A DNA stretch of 64,000 nucleotides, taken from contig RQOL01000906.1 in NCBI GenBank assembly GCA_013076295.1, forward strand, positions 5,580,001 to 5,644,000. Reading direction: 5' to 3'. Source of the DNA: Sanderia malayensis. Taxonomy: Eukaryota > Cnidaria > Scyphozoa > Semaeostomeae > Pelagiidae. The position numbers were made by a program, and so were the translations under genes. The notes beneath the pieces were generated by a model. It was not told the origin of the DNA, searched no databases, and saw nothing but the letters and a program-made list of their open reading frames with translations. Below are positions 25,301 to 36,935 of the stretch, piece after piece; position 1 is the first letter of the stretch; the number at the start of each line of letters is the position of its first letter.

Positions 25301-27967
25301 CCTGAAATAGTTATATGAATGAACAACTATTACAAGAAACACAGTCGTAATCCAGCATTGTAAAATTGTTCAAAAGAGCTACAAATAGTAAAAAAGCAAA
25401 ATAATATTAGCTGCTATTTTGTTAGCCTTACTAACGGAAATGAACAAGTTTACCTGTATGTGTTTGCTACTTATACGGGGTTGTTGTGTATTTTTCTTAT
25501 TTGTGCTACATTGCTGTGCCTTCCCTGTATCTGCAAACGTATTTAAAATAATTGAAAATAATTTTGAATTGACCCTTCTCTCAATACCTGCCTAGATTAA
25601 TTGAAGACTAATATATTATTATTAGGTATGAGCACATCCATTTGTGGTGCAAATAGATACTAAGCATCACTCCATAATAAACTATTTTCAAAATATCCAC
25701 GACGCCCCATTTTTGTAGTGCAGAGCCACAATGCTGCTTATTAAAGGATTTATGTTGTTTATAAGATATAGCTGTGGAAGCGTACCTTTTTTTGGCAGTT
25801 TCTCTTTACGCGATTCTTGGTTCGAGCTTACATTTATCGAAATTTTACTTTCCTGAAAAATGAAAAGATTCTGAAATGAGATCATACCAAGAAATGGAAA
25901 GTCACATTACATACTTTAAGAAACATTACTTTTTGAAAAACTCACTTCATTGTAACTTGCTTCTGCAGGGAGATTTTCTTGTGATTCGTTGTCTGAATGT
26001 TGAAGTTGCAAAACAAGCCTGGCCTTGCTTTCATCCGCGCCTTTAGAAGCACTGTCAAGCTTATTTTTTCCAACAGAACTCGAAACGCACGTATCAGCAG
26101 AGTCTAGTAGGGAATGCCCGTCTGAATCTATTACTGACTGTGTAGTTAAAGCTGTTGCTGAGTTTTTTATCGGATCTATAGACGAGTGTCTATCTATATC
26201 TGCAGTCTTGCCTCCATTGGAACCATCGATCGAACACACAGCACTGCTCACAATAGCATGTCCATCTCGGAGAGAATTCATGACCAAATTATCTTTTAAA
26301 TGTCCATCTAGATCCGTGCAGCAGTTTTGAAATGGGGACTTAGACTGGGTCCATTTAGTTAAGCCATCCAACGACAATGAAATCAAAGAATTGTGACCAG
26401 ATAGAGATTGGCTCTTAGTGTCGAATTCTATTTGAGAGGTTTTCTCACATTGCTGCTGCCATGTTGTGAGTTTATGAGCTTCGCACGAGGTCTGCTCCCC
26501 AATATCCTTCTTATTTCCATTTAGTGACGCTTGGTATAATTTTTGTTCAATGAAGATTTTATTCAAGTAATCTGATTCAAATGGCATGTACAATTTTGAT
26601 GGCGATTCAAGCTCCGAATCTTTAATGAATTTCTGGACAAGATTATCCCTAAATATAAGAAATATTGAAAAATGAATAGCACACTTCATTAAATTTAATA
26701 AGATTTGTCGCAACGTCTAGTCATCTTAGAGTAAAGAAATAGTTGTTGTGTTTCTTAGAGTTTAGGGACTCATAGAGACAGTTAAAAACAGTGTATATAC
26801 CTTTGTAAATAGTGAAGTGGTGGTGTGTCTGTGTCTCTTTCTGCTTTACACTTAAGATTGACAGATTGCTGACGAGGCAAAAGAATGTCGTAAGGTAAAA
26901 GTACAATAAAAAAACGAAATGAAACTAATGCTAATTAACTAATGCCAATGAACTGAAAAAGGTCGATGTAATGCAGATCATTATGGCGCACCATCCAGGC
27001 AAAAGTTAATTATGGTGTGCGTAGCTGTGTCAAATTCGTGTGATGTGCATGGCAATTTTGTGTTGTGTGTGTGTATATAAACTTTCAAAATTTTGTGTGC
27101 ATGCTAAAATTTACACGTGCGCGCGTGTCAAAATCATGTGTTGGGTGACCATGTGACCATGATATTCAACTATGTGCACTGAAGCTAATTTCCAGCAAAA
27201 TGGCTGAAACACTCAAAGATTTATGCATACATATACTTGAGACAAACCTTGAGAGGGAAACAGGGTCGCGGTGAGCAACCCCACTGCCCCTGTGAGTAAT
27301 AGAATTTCAATGGCAGCCAAAGCAGAATAAATTGAATATCCAGGAAAGAGCTCAGGAAACAGAGAAAGCTTCGGATAATGAATAACGTTGATATAGTGAC
27401 AAGAACACACATGTAAACAGTGAAGTGAGACAAGGGAATGGTGTTACTATTATATGCATAGCTCAGTTATGTATCCTGTGATACCAATGCTCAAAACATA
27501 CAAATAAAAAACATACTTTTGACATGCAAACACAAGTTTGAAAGTTGACATACTGCACCACACGGACTTGACATACACACACCGCTATTTTTTGGCGGAA
27601 TGGCTTACCATAGATCATATAGCAAAGAGACACTAATGAGTGTAATACAATGAGCAAAAGGAATAGCAGCAGAACATCAACTTACCTTGAATGATAGGAC
27701 ACTTGATCTTAAAAGAAATTTAATATAAATGCTTCGACTATCACTCAGAAGAGAGATGGGACTTAAGACTTGTACCAAAGCCGCCTCTGTGAAGCTGGGT
27801 TCTTTTGACACAATCACTTGAACTTGTTGGCCAAGCGCATTTGTACCACTAATCTGTACCAAAACGTCAATCAATGTTTTTGAATTTTCCACTTTCACCC
27901 AGTCAGGCCCAGAAAGCAAATCTTCACCCGCTAAGACACTCACACACAACATTGTTGTTTCGGTCAT
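22369..27967 (-). CDS. Uncharacterised large protein, 10 exons (about 1,095 residues)
   Basis: Exons, transcript order: 27967-27686, 26868-26801, 26648-25946, 25852-25786, 25530-25454, 25301-23555, 23388-23276, 23027-22942, 22845-22770, 22437-22369. They total 3,288 nt with frame preserved at every GT-AG junction and a TAA stop. Residues 1-94 look like a compact, mostly beta domain (MLCVSVLAGEDLL, KTLIDVLVQISG, SIYIKFLLRS). A very long low-complexity Ser/Asp/Lys/Asn-rich middle follows (most of exons 3 and 6), typical of disorder. The end is helical: MDQLLLSSLLDISDQLNQIA then PAEVFNNLRQLEKHVLGIE. I do not recognise the family. The ordered N- and C-termini with a long disordered linker resemble scaffold or centrosomal proteins, but that is impression only. 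The last exon could instead splice on at 22385. Confidence 0.7.
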
Positions 27968-28680
27968 GCTTACTATCAGTCCTGTTCTACTCAACGGTCA
28001 GTAATTTGGTCAACCAATTGATTTTCTTTTAAAGCCCAGAAGGCAAACAAGCAGCCGTACAACGAACTGGCATTTGCTTTATTCCTTTTTCTCCAATAAA
28101 GTTTATCTTTAATTATACTCCGTTCTCTTTGTTGAATATGAAATCTGAAATTGGCACAAATCTACCATGGGTTGATTGTATTTTTTGTACGGCGATATTA
28201 CGGCAAACTAGCAAAATAGACAATCTTGCAGCTAACAATGGCGTAACTGTTCATTATGTGACATTGTAGATACTATTAGCCAGAACATTTGCAATTGATA
28301 AACTGATGACAAACAAAACGAAACGAACGAAAATGAGAATTGTTAATAAATTTAATTGAAATTCATGGCTACCATTTTGAAATTGCATATTAATTATTTA
28401 GCGGGTTGTTAAGACACCAGCTAAAAGATCACCGCAGGTCAAAATGTCACATGCACATTTTCAATTCTACCCGGGGCATTTAGCTATACATTGACAACGA
28501 GCCTCAAAAATTAAAAACACAATGATGTCACTGACAATACCAGTAAAACATTTGACATTGGTAAATTACGCACTTAAGGTACTCTCATCCAGGAACAAGC
28601 CAAGTAGACCATTCAACCCTTAAATTGACAAGGTCACATTTTTGATCAGTGGACACAATAACACTGCGAGGAAATTTATA
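27968..28680. other. 5' flank of the uncharacterised gene; no other gene seen
   Basis: Contains the likely promoter and 5' UTR of the minus-strand gene ending at 27967. No exon or element was recognised. Confidence 0.45.
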
Positions 28681-29201
28681 CCGTAAACCCTCGAATTGGT
28701 CCCCCCTCGAATAAGCCCCCCTCAAACAAGCTCCCACCCTAGGACTATAAATTGTTAATAAGCCGCCCCCTTCGAATAAGCCCCGCCCCTAACATGCTGA
28801 TATTTGCTCTCTGAGGTTTCCAATGGCGTTTTATCGAGCTCTACCACAAAAATTCATACCTTTCATACCTGAACATATGAATTTAAATTATAGATTAAAA
28901 TATACGAGGTCTTTTAACAATGCCTTTGTTGCGTACAGCGAGTTCGAGAAGATTTTTTTTTCTAGCAGTTTTTCACCGATATCTGAGCATTCTTCTGATT
29001 ATCTGTGTATGCAAAATACTTCGCGGGAAGAACCAAACCAATTTCCCGCTTTCTTTTCCCAGTAACAACATCAACTTTTTTGCCATATTTCAGATAGCTT
29101 TATAAGCACCCCCCCTCGATTAAGCCCCCCCTCGAATAAGCTCCCCTCTGAAAATGTCAATAATAAGTAAGCCCCCAGGGGGCTAATTTGAGGATTTACG
29201 G
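28681..29201. mobile_element. TA-flanked MITE with CTCGAATAAGCCCCC repeats
   Basis: Ends are inverted: CCGTAAACCCTCGAATT at the left, and at the right the reverse complement of CCGTAAATCCTCAAATTAG. TA flanks both sides (28679-28680, 29202-29203). Near both ends, degenerate tandem copies of CCCCCTCGAATAAGC occur. The 80-codon frame at 28823-29065 inside it has no similarity and is not called a gene. Confidence 0.75.
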
Positions 29202-29499
29202 TATATGCATTCGGTGAATTAAATTATTTTCGGGATACCCACAAGTAGGTACAAGAAAGGGACCCACGGGAATCTGATTCCAGACGCTCTGAACAACTGA
29301 AATTTGTAGACATAGCGGATAGCAAAAGCAAACATGTGGACTTTATTGTTTGTTCATCCTAACTTCAAACAGAATATATTCAGTTGATAAATTCCATTTA
29401 ATGGAATTTATCAAATGTGGTGTTTGAGTTCCTCAAATGGGTAATTAATGTAAGACTTTTAACACTTTTTAATAAACAGAAGTGCACTGGCTTAGCATT

Positions 29500-29990
29500 G
29501 GAATTATGAATTTTATGATACAAGCATGAAATTTGGCACAAGTGCACAGTTTGATGTGCGGAACAGAATGAAAAACAGACCCCACTCAGAAAATGCCCCC
29601 AAAACTATTTTTAGACTGGGGTATTAGGTCCCAGTCCTCTTTTGAGTTTTCTGCTATAACTCCGAAACTACTTGCATTACAATTGTGAAATTTTGTAAAG
29701 TAAGACATATTTTGATGTACTGAACACAGCAAAAATCAACCAAACTCATCAATTCCCCCAAAGTCTATTCTTAGCCAGTCCTCTTTTCAGACCATTTGCG
29801 TTATATGTCTGAAATTTTGTAAAACAACATATTTGGTTACTCCATACAAGAAAAATAACCGATCCATCCAGGAAATACCAAAAAGATATTTTTACGCTAG
29901 GGGACTACAGTAGTTCCCAGTCCTCTATTAAGCTCTCACCTATAACTTGCTAACTATTTGTAATGAGTGTCTGAAAAAACGTTACAAGGT
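29500..29990. repeat. Left inverted arm with three diverged repeat units
   Basis: Three imperfect tandem units of about 150 bp each run through words such as GTCCCAGTCCTCTTTTGAG and TATAACTCCGAAACTACTTG. The outermost unit is the reverse complement of 31160-31340 (ATTTTATGATACAAGCATGAA at the edge). Together with the right arm it brackets a HEEADTR-family coding fragment. Confidence 0.7.
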
Positions 29991-30385
29991 TATTACTTTA
30001 TCAACCACACGTCTCAAATATTGCTTGCATTATTCAAACGCTTTGTTATTCTCCGAGCACTGGCCATCACATTTGCACAGTTCACTGCAGGGAATATCAA
30101 ATCTACCACATGTGCATCGTCCATGCCTCAATCCCTGGCAAATCTTGCAACGATTGCAGCGATTGTCTCCAAACATGGCTGAAATATAAAACGAATCTAC
30201 GAAGCTAACTGAGTAAGAAGTGTAGTCATTAGAGTGTGAAAAAGAGTGAGAAACGTAATCTTCGATCAGTTTTAGAATTTGTTACGAAATTGTGTGTAGT
30301 GCACGGAAACCAACGCCCCGCGTAAAATTTTCCAAAAAATTAGAAATTTGGTGGTTAAATTGAATAAGCAAAAAAGTATTTTAGC

Positions 30386-31048
30386 TTATCCTCCTTGAAA
30401 TGCTGCACGTCTTGCATGCTGAAGCAAAGCATCTTCAGTTGGTGGTAAATCTTCTACTGTTCTTGACTTCTTTGTAAAAAGCCATCTCCTGGCATCATTG
30501 ACAGTCAGGCAATGTGAAGAGCGATCATAGAGCAGAACGACGTACCTCTGCAGCAACAACATCTCATCCGTCTTAATCTCATTTGAAATATTGGACAGGG
30601 CAACGAAAACGTCTGTAATTTCTGGCAAGGCCTTCCATGTATCCCAGGTAGTGATCTTTCCTCTTCCGGAGAAGGAGAAAACTGTATCGCAACCGCTAAA
30701 TGCATACCAAAATAGAAGACAAGCACAAATATTTTCACCAAGTGCATTTGCGTAGTCGTAGATGGGTAGCCATCTTTTGTCCTTGCCCGTGCCAAACTCG
30801 ATCCAGAGTTGTACCAAACCGAATTCCCGAAACAAGGATGTAGCTATGACGACGACGTCCGTATCAACGGTTTTAATGGTTACATTCTGATGTCCAGAGC
30901 TGGCTAGATTCTTCACGTGTACAAACATCCGAGTGTCAGCTTCCTCGTGATTACTTGGATACATCTGCTGGTTATCAATCGCTTCACTATTGGTAGTGAT
31001 GTAATCATCGATTGCAAACACAACCTGTGTCTGTGTGTATCCATTAAA
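30386..31048 (-). pseudogene. HEEADTR-family protein, C-terminal fragment
   Basis: The frame is open from just after a TAG near 31050 down to the stop at 30386, with no usable ATG at its head (the first start-like codon at 31021 is GTG). It carries SNHEEADTRMFVHVKNLA, IKTVDTDVVVIATSLF, WLPIYDYANALG and AFSGCDTVFSFSGRGK in order. These are the core motifs of a protein family repeated across invertebrate genomes and present in three more places in this window. The spaced acidic residues (EAD, DTDV, GCDT) suggest a metal-binding, PIN-like nuclease core; that function is my inference. The N-terminal half is missing, and inverted repeat arms sit on both sides, so this looks like a cut-down mobile copy. 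Confidence 0.75.
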
Positions 31049-31069
31049 GGACTACTGGAACCGAGTACA

Positions 31070-31345
31070 TCAGTCTAAAAATAACTCTCGGGAAACGGTT
31101 TCTGAATCGGGTCGGTTCTTTATTGTCTTCAGTGCATTCAAATATGTTCATATACAAAATTTCGCAATTGTTATGCAAGTAGTTTCGGAGTTATAGCAGA
31201 GAACCCAAAAGAGGACTGGGACCTAATACCCCAGTTTAAAAATAGCTTTTGGGGTATTTTCTGAGTGGGGTCTGTTTCTCAGCGTATCAAACTGTGTACT
31301 TGTGTGTGCCAATTTTCATGCTTGTATCATAAAATGCACAATTCA
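31070..31345. repeat. Right inverted arm
   Basis: Reverse complement of the first one to two units of the left arm (29500-29700): AGTTTCGGAGTTATAGCAGA, AAAGAGGACTGGGACC and CTTGTATCATAAAATGCA are shared. Separation of the outer edges is about 1.85 kb, giving a long-inverted-repeat element around the coding fragment. Confidence 0.7.
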
Positions 31346-31363
31346 TGCACATTTTGGAGTTAA

Positions 31364-31892
31364 CGGGCCGTTCAATAATTACGTCACGCTAGGGGGGTGG
31401 GTGGTTCTTCAGGTTTTTCGTGACGCAGCGTGACGGTAAATGAGGGGGTGGGTAGAACTTATTTCAAGTCCGTGGCGTCACGGTGTAAAAAAATTTAAAA
31501 TAAAGTTTTATTTGGATTTGTCAATAAAGACATTGTTTTCCGTTTTTATGTCATGTAAAGAGTGCTTTATTGAAATGTTTCAAAACATTCGGATTTCGAA
31601 TTCAAATGTTTCAAAAACATAAGTTTCGAATTACAGTAATTTGGATGTCGAAAATACTTTTTCGTTTTGCTTTGCTTTGAACATTTGAATGTCGTGCGGT
31701 GTTCGCCAGTGAAAAATGACGACTCCAGATTCTCCAGATGAGCTCGGCCAAATTTTGTTAAGGGGGGGTTGTATCTGCCTAGAGTGACGTCACGCAAGGG
31801 GATCTCACATGAAACCGTGACGGAGCGTGACGAGGAGGCACAGGTGGTTCTAAAAACCCAAATTTAGCGTGACGTAATTATTGAACAGCCCC
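31364..31892. mobile_element. TAA-flanked MITE (PIF/Harbinger-like), 529 bp
   Basis: Left end CGGGCCGTTCAATAATTACG and right end, read in reverse complement, GGGGCTGTTCAATAATTACG are close inverted repeats. A TAA target duplication is present at 31361-31363 and 31893-31895, matching the 3-bp TWA targets of PIF/Harbinger. The interior is rich in CGTGACG/CGTCACG words. No transposase. Confidence 0.8.
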
Positions 31893-31895
31893 TAA

Positions 31896-32675
31896 GCGGC
31901 TACACCAAATATTTATTGTCGCTGCGTGGCAGGCCGGTTGTTGGCAAACGAAGCCTCAAAACGAGGCCGCAAAAGTGGCGCGAACTATTCCACTAAATTC
32001 TCCATTGGTTTGGTTTGTATACGCTGAAATGCACGGACGAATGGAAGAGAAAGGATTCTGCAACAGGATTTGGTGGTAAGTTATTTATTAATGTAAAATA
32101 GATTAAGATTCACTTACTTCAGCATTATAGTGATTTTAGTTGACAAGTTGTACAATAAGGACAGGCACATAATATTTTATACAGGACGATAAGTGCTGTG
32201 CAGTAATTTAATTATGGGTTAAACTATAGCTGCTGCTGGCAATACATTGCATTTACCACACAGTTTTTTATACTTGGGCCCAATACCCCTGCAAATGATC
32301 AGGGTTGAATGTGAGGGCTTATTCAAGAACTCATGGTATGCACAGTCAATAGTTATCAGCATCAGTATTTGGGAGTGGCTGTTGCTTGTGATTTTTGTAA
32401 CATCACATTGAAAACATTGTTAAGTATTGCCTATAAAGTAATGGGTTTCGTGCAGTAGAATTTCAAACACTGCCTACTCTTAGGTGCCTAATTGCCAGGG
32501 GGGGGGGGGTTAATGAAAGGGTCAGATTTTATGTTCAAAATTAATTGGTGGGAGGGGGGTTCCAATTACCGTGTAGTTTTTCTGCCAGTTACTTTTCCAA
32601 CTGACGAACAAAGTTTTTTCTGTCCAAACTGACACTACCCACATGGGAAGTTTAGTGCCCTTACATAATATATCA
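31896..32675. other. No gene seen
   Basis: Contains a run of G at about 32502-32511 and no exon or element I can define. Confidence 0.4.
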
Positions 32676-33043
32676 CAGACCTGCCAACCTGGTTAAGTCA
32701 AACACCTGTAGGTTATGGGCCGTAACCTCAAACTGTTGTTGTTGTGGGCCCTAACCTCAAACTGTTGTTGTTATGGGCCATAACCTCAAACTGTTGTTGT
32801 TGTGGGCCCTAACCTCAATTCCAGGCTAGTTCAGCCAGTCAAAAGAAGGTTAGCTTTATGGAGAAGCTTAAAATGCAGCTAAAAGCTAAGAATTTCAAGC
32901 TATAGTTGAAAGCAGCATCGTTTAATTGTGAACTTACTTAAAGTTACATCTTACCGGGAGATTTTCGTGGTGTACCGCGAGGGCGGGGGAATCAGTGGCA
33001 TACCGGGAGTACCCCGGTCAAACCGGGGGAGTTGGCAGGTCTG
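32676..33043. mobile_element. Inverted-repeat element with 6-bp target duplication (368 bp)
   Basis: Ends CAGACCTGCCAAC and GTTGGCAGGTCTG are perfect inverted repeats, flanked by ATATCA at 32670-32675 and 33044-33049. CAG...CTG ends suggest hAT affinity, although hAT normally duplicates 8 bp. It contains a 29-bp minisatellite. Confidence 0.75.
32712..32818. repeat. 29-bp minisatellite, about 3.7 copies
   Basis: Units of the form GTTATGGGCCGTAACCTCAA followed by ACTGTTGTT alternate between GGGCCGTAACC, GGGCCCTAACC and GGGCCATAACC variants. It lies inside the element 32676-33043. Confidence 0.85.
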
Positions 33044-33049
33044 ATATCA

Positions 33050-34870
33050 AGTTGAATCAATTTGTATATTATATTAATATTTTAGAGAAGAGCTGTAAGG
33101 CTTACATAAATATTCAAGGACAGGTTATATGAATGAAATTAAATGTGTCTGTTCCCCTTGATTCCTACATTGCACAGTCTTTGTGAATATGCAATGCAGG
33201 GTATATAAATATAAGTTTTTGCAAGAACCATAAAGTATTTCTTCAAGCCAGACTCAAGTATTCAGTGATGATATAAGATTTAATGTTAAAAAAGTTTACT
33301 TTATTTTTATTTTTGCACCCTTTTGGATTAATGCCAATGGGCCTTGCAAAGTACTAACATAGATGTACATGTGATGTAGAACATTTTAATAACTGGTATG
33401 TGATAGGTCATTGTTAACTTATTTCTTGTTTACATTAAGATAGAAGCTGCCTTAATTTGCATTGCCATATATAAAAGAGTTTCAAGTCCAATCGTGAAAG
33501 GGGCACATGTTAAGCTGAAGAGTATGATACTGTACTACTACTACTCTATCCATGTGTGTGTGTGTTAAGAAAAGTTAAATGCACAATCATGCAAGAAAAA
33601 TACAATGCAACGACAAGCACAAAGTAAGTAATTTTCTGGTTGCTGCCTGGTAGATATTTATTCTGCTTACGCACTAAATGTATTGATACTGCTAAAGTTG
33701 CTAAAACCAAAAATTTTCCGGATTTTAAGAAACAAAAGAGTTTTTTCACTTTTATTCTCATGTCTAAAAATTCCGTTCCCTTTTTTCATTTGGCATTGTA
33801 CTGCATCAAAGACCACAAAAACGTTCAGGAATTGTATCGACTCCAGGAAGGTTGCTCGCTAAATTTTTTTTTTCATACGATCATGAGAAGGGTGTGCTTA
33901 TGCAAGAGAGAGTGTCCATACAAGGATTTTCTGCACCCAGAAGATGCAAACAATTTCTGCACCTAGGAAGCGCAGGCTGGAAGGCTTACTCCTGTGTTAA
34001 TATCAATATTAAGAAAAACGTTTGTCTTTCTCGAAAATTTAGTTTTTCCAATGTATCAACGAATTTATTGTGTATTATTTGCGAATATTGAAAGCATGAA
34101 AGCACGCCAAAAATACGGGACACAACTACCGACATAATTAAACTAGAGGACGCTCTAGAAAAATAATTTTGTAGAATAGCTCTGAGAAAACGGAATGTGT
34201 GGTAATCCAGCGAAGTTTTGGAGAAGTTTTGAGTCTTGAGGAGAAATACCCCCTCTGCTTCCACATTGGCGGACAGAAACAAACAGGTAAAACTCGTTCA
34301 AATAAACAGTTGACGAACTAAAGAGGGCATTTCTGTTTGTGCAAATATTATTCTTGGGTTATTGTGGGATTTGCTCCTAGTTTCTGTTGGGCGTGGTCCG
34401 AGCGGTGTGCGTTTGAAATCCGTATTAGCTCGTGGGCTACTATTTCAATGTATCATCGGAGATTAGTCAAAGAAAGAGTGGTTACAGTGATGCATACTCA
34501 AAGTTTAAATGAAAGCAATAAAATTATTTGTTATTTTCAGAACAAGAAAAAACGGATTCACCGATTGCAATTTGCGCAGACTGGCAAGACGAGCATTTAC
34601 TTGCACCAACAATTACCCGAAAAGTGTAAGTAAACCTTTGTAAATGGACCGTCTTCATAAATTTTCTTAAAAGCCTCACGGGCAACAATAACCCCAAGTG
34701 TAAGCATTTTAAAACTTCCGATTTAATTCGCTACATGCAGAAGGTTTTAGTAAAAAATGGACCAAACTGCTTTTGTTAAGATTGCAATCATTTCTCTGCC
34801 TTGGATTTGGTTGCTCTGTTTTGGCATTTTAGCACACGCACTAAAATGTGGCAATGGTATCAAATAAGGA
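33050..34870. other. No supported gene
   Basis: Frames at 33640-34633 are short, overlap on both strands and lack similarity. No RNA gene is supported. Confidence 0.4.
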
Positions 34871-34907
34871 GATGAAGAATGCGATTGTGGTAATCGCATT
34901 CTTCATC
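34871..34907. repeat. Perfect 16-bp hairpin
   Basis: GATGAAGAATGCGATT (34871-34886) is exactly reverse complemented at 34892-34907 around a 5-nt loop GTGGT. It is too short for a microRNA precursor and no role is evident. Confidence 0.8.
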
Positions 34908-35399
34908 AATGCATAGCCATGACACATTTGAAGTTCTTGTATTGAAGAGTATCTTAGCTTTTTACTGTACTCTTTATTGCTCGACAAATAACCCATTAAT
35001 TAAAATCGTTTTCCAAAACATAAATATTAAAGTATTTTCACAAATTTAAAATATTTTTTCATAAATTTCATAATTTAGTAATTGGGGTCTGAATTGGGAG
35101 AGTTTTGGTCGTGACGTCAAAGTGCGGGAGGGCAATTAGCCGCGGCGGAGAGCGGAAGCAAACAACGGGGATGATCTCTACATATATATAATATCTGAGC
35201 GGTAACGGAACCCACGGTCAAAGACCCCCAGCGACGTCAGCTTTCGCACGATACTCCTAAAAATCCCCAGATAAGTTCTTTTCGGAAACCACTCACAATT
35301 CTTCCCACTAATGTGTATGTGTGCATAAGCTATTTTGTTTTTCGAAATTCGTTTTCGTTTTCCACATATTTTCACTTTTCTCCCTCGAAAATTCTTCCG

Positions 35400-36602
35400 C
35401 CCTTTGTTTTCGTTTGATGTTTGCTTTGTGTACTTTGTCACATGCTGCTGTGCCGAAGCTTTTGTTTTGCGTGCGAGGGGAGATGTCCCGAGCTTCCTCG
35501 CCTACTAAAGCATCGAGTCGAACAAAACCTGTTGTGCCACGCGACCCCCGTGGCTAAATGCATTCGAAATGACGTCGTGCTTCTGGAAAGGTCGATCGTG
35601 CGTTGTTTACCGTTTTCGAAACAATCAATCCCTGTTGCGTTTGACACTAATCCAGTCGCGTCTATTGTTATTCTGGCCTTTGATTGACGAGGAAGTTCCT
35701 TCCTTCCTTGAGCGAGCGTGCAGTGCAGTGGATGTCCATTTTCGAATTTGGGGGACGGGACAAACCCAATGAAATTATTTCGTTCTGTGGCTGCGTTTTA
35801 TTTTTGCTGCCGTTTTACTCGAGTTTTCCAACCAAAAGCTTCTCGGGATTTAACTGGTAAGTTGCTAAGTTGTTTCCATTTGCCTCTACTAAACTCCTCT
35901 GTGTCCTTCTTATTTTGTTTTCGATTTATTATGATCCGTTGTTTACAGAACTTTCTAGGCGATCTAAAATTCTGAATAATTTTTTGCTTTACAAAGCTTT
36001 TCAATGCTAAATCGAATGCTAAAACCGTGAATTGTCAATTTCTGCTTTTATAATTACAGGTCTGGATGCAACCATCTAAAGAACGAATTTCAGAAACGAC
36101 AATTTTGTGATTTCACTGAAACGAAGACATTCAAAGCACATGCAGTTGTCTAACAGCTATTCTGCCCTTCCTTGCAATCAACTGGAATTTTACATGAAAC
36201 TTGCCATGCAGAACTGTTTCCCAAAGATCTCCACGGGTAAGTGGCTAAATTTTTTCTATATTTTCCCCTCCGTTGTACTGATTTATTCACCTCAGATGCC
36301 GTGATCAACAACTCGCTTTTAGAACTCATCCCAGCCGTGCAATAAATTTTCAAAATTTCACTCATATTCTCTATAAATTGACTCTGATTTGTTTGAAACA
36401 GCTCTGATTGATCAATACTGAAATTCTAATTCGATTTTTGCAGATTTGGATGTTAAATTCTAACTCGCCAGACTCGAAAACAGCTATTTTCATATTGCAT
36501 TGAAGCAGGGCGTGCGGAGAAGCATGGCAAATCCCACTTCACATGGATTCACTGACCTGCAATTCAAAACACGAAAGTCGTCGATTTGGCGTGTCACATG
36601 TG
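35400..36602 (+). ncRNA. Possible spliced non-coding transcript
   Basis: Exon-like blocks are bounded by good plus-strand splice signals: donor GGTAAGTT at about 35860, acceptor TTACAG before 36061, donor GGTAAGTGG near 36236, acceptor TTGCAG before 36444 and a TGAGTG near 36601. Blocks carry stops in all frames, and both internal blocks begin with a TGGATG word. This rests on splice-site pattern alone. Confidence 0.2.
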
Positions 36603-36935
36603 AGTGAATTGATTGAGAACTTTCATGATCTGCTGTATTTAAAACCCTTTTATATCACGAATTTTCGAATGCGTGTTCAGAAGCATTTCACTTTGGTGCC
36701 CCTCTAAAATTTTCATAATGCCCTTTTGTATTGCTTGCATGGATTCCTGTAGTCGTAAATATGTTTTTACGAATTTGAGTTGTATTTTTAATATTGTACA
36801 TTCTCCAATCGAAATTTCGAATTAAATGGATCCAATTATGATATACTATACTATTCGATCGCAATGCTTCTCTCTGTTCGGTTTAAATCGAGACATTTCT
36901 GGCACGCTCAGAAGTGCACGAACATTTGCATCGTG

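Noticed and set aside
28823..29065. 80-codon frame inside the TA-flanked MITE
   Set aside because: No similarity, and the surrounding element shows no sign of coding capacity.
32711..32820. CRISPR-like array of regular repeats
   Set aside because: Units are contiguous 29-bp tandem repeats without unique spacers, inside a eukaryotic MITE.
34380..34435. tRNA-like box A (TGGTCCGAGCGG) near a box B-like GTTTGAAATCC
   Set aside because: The two boxes are too close and no cloverleaf can be drawn; at most a decayed SINE.
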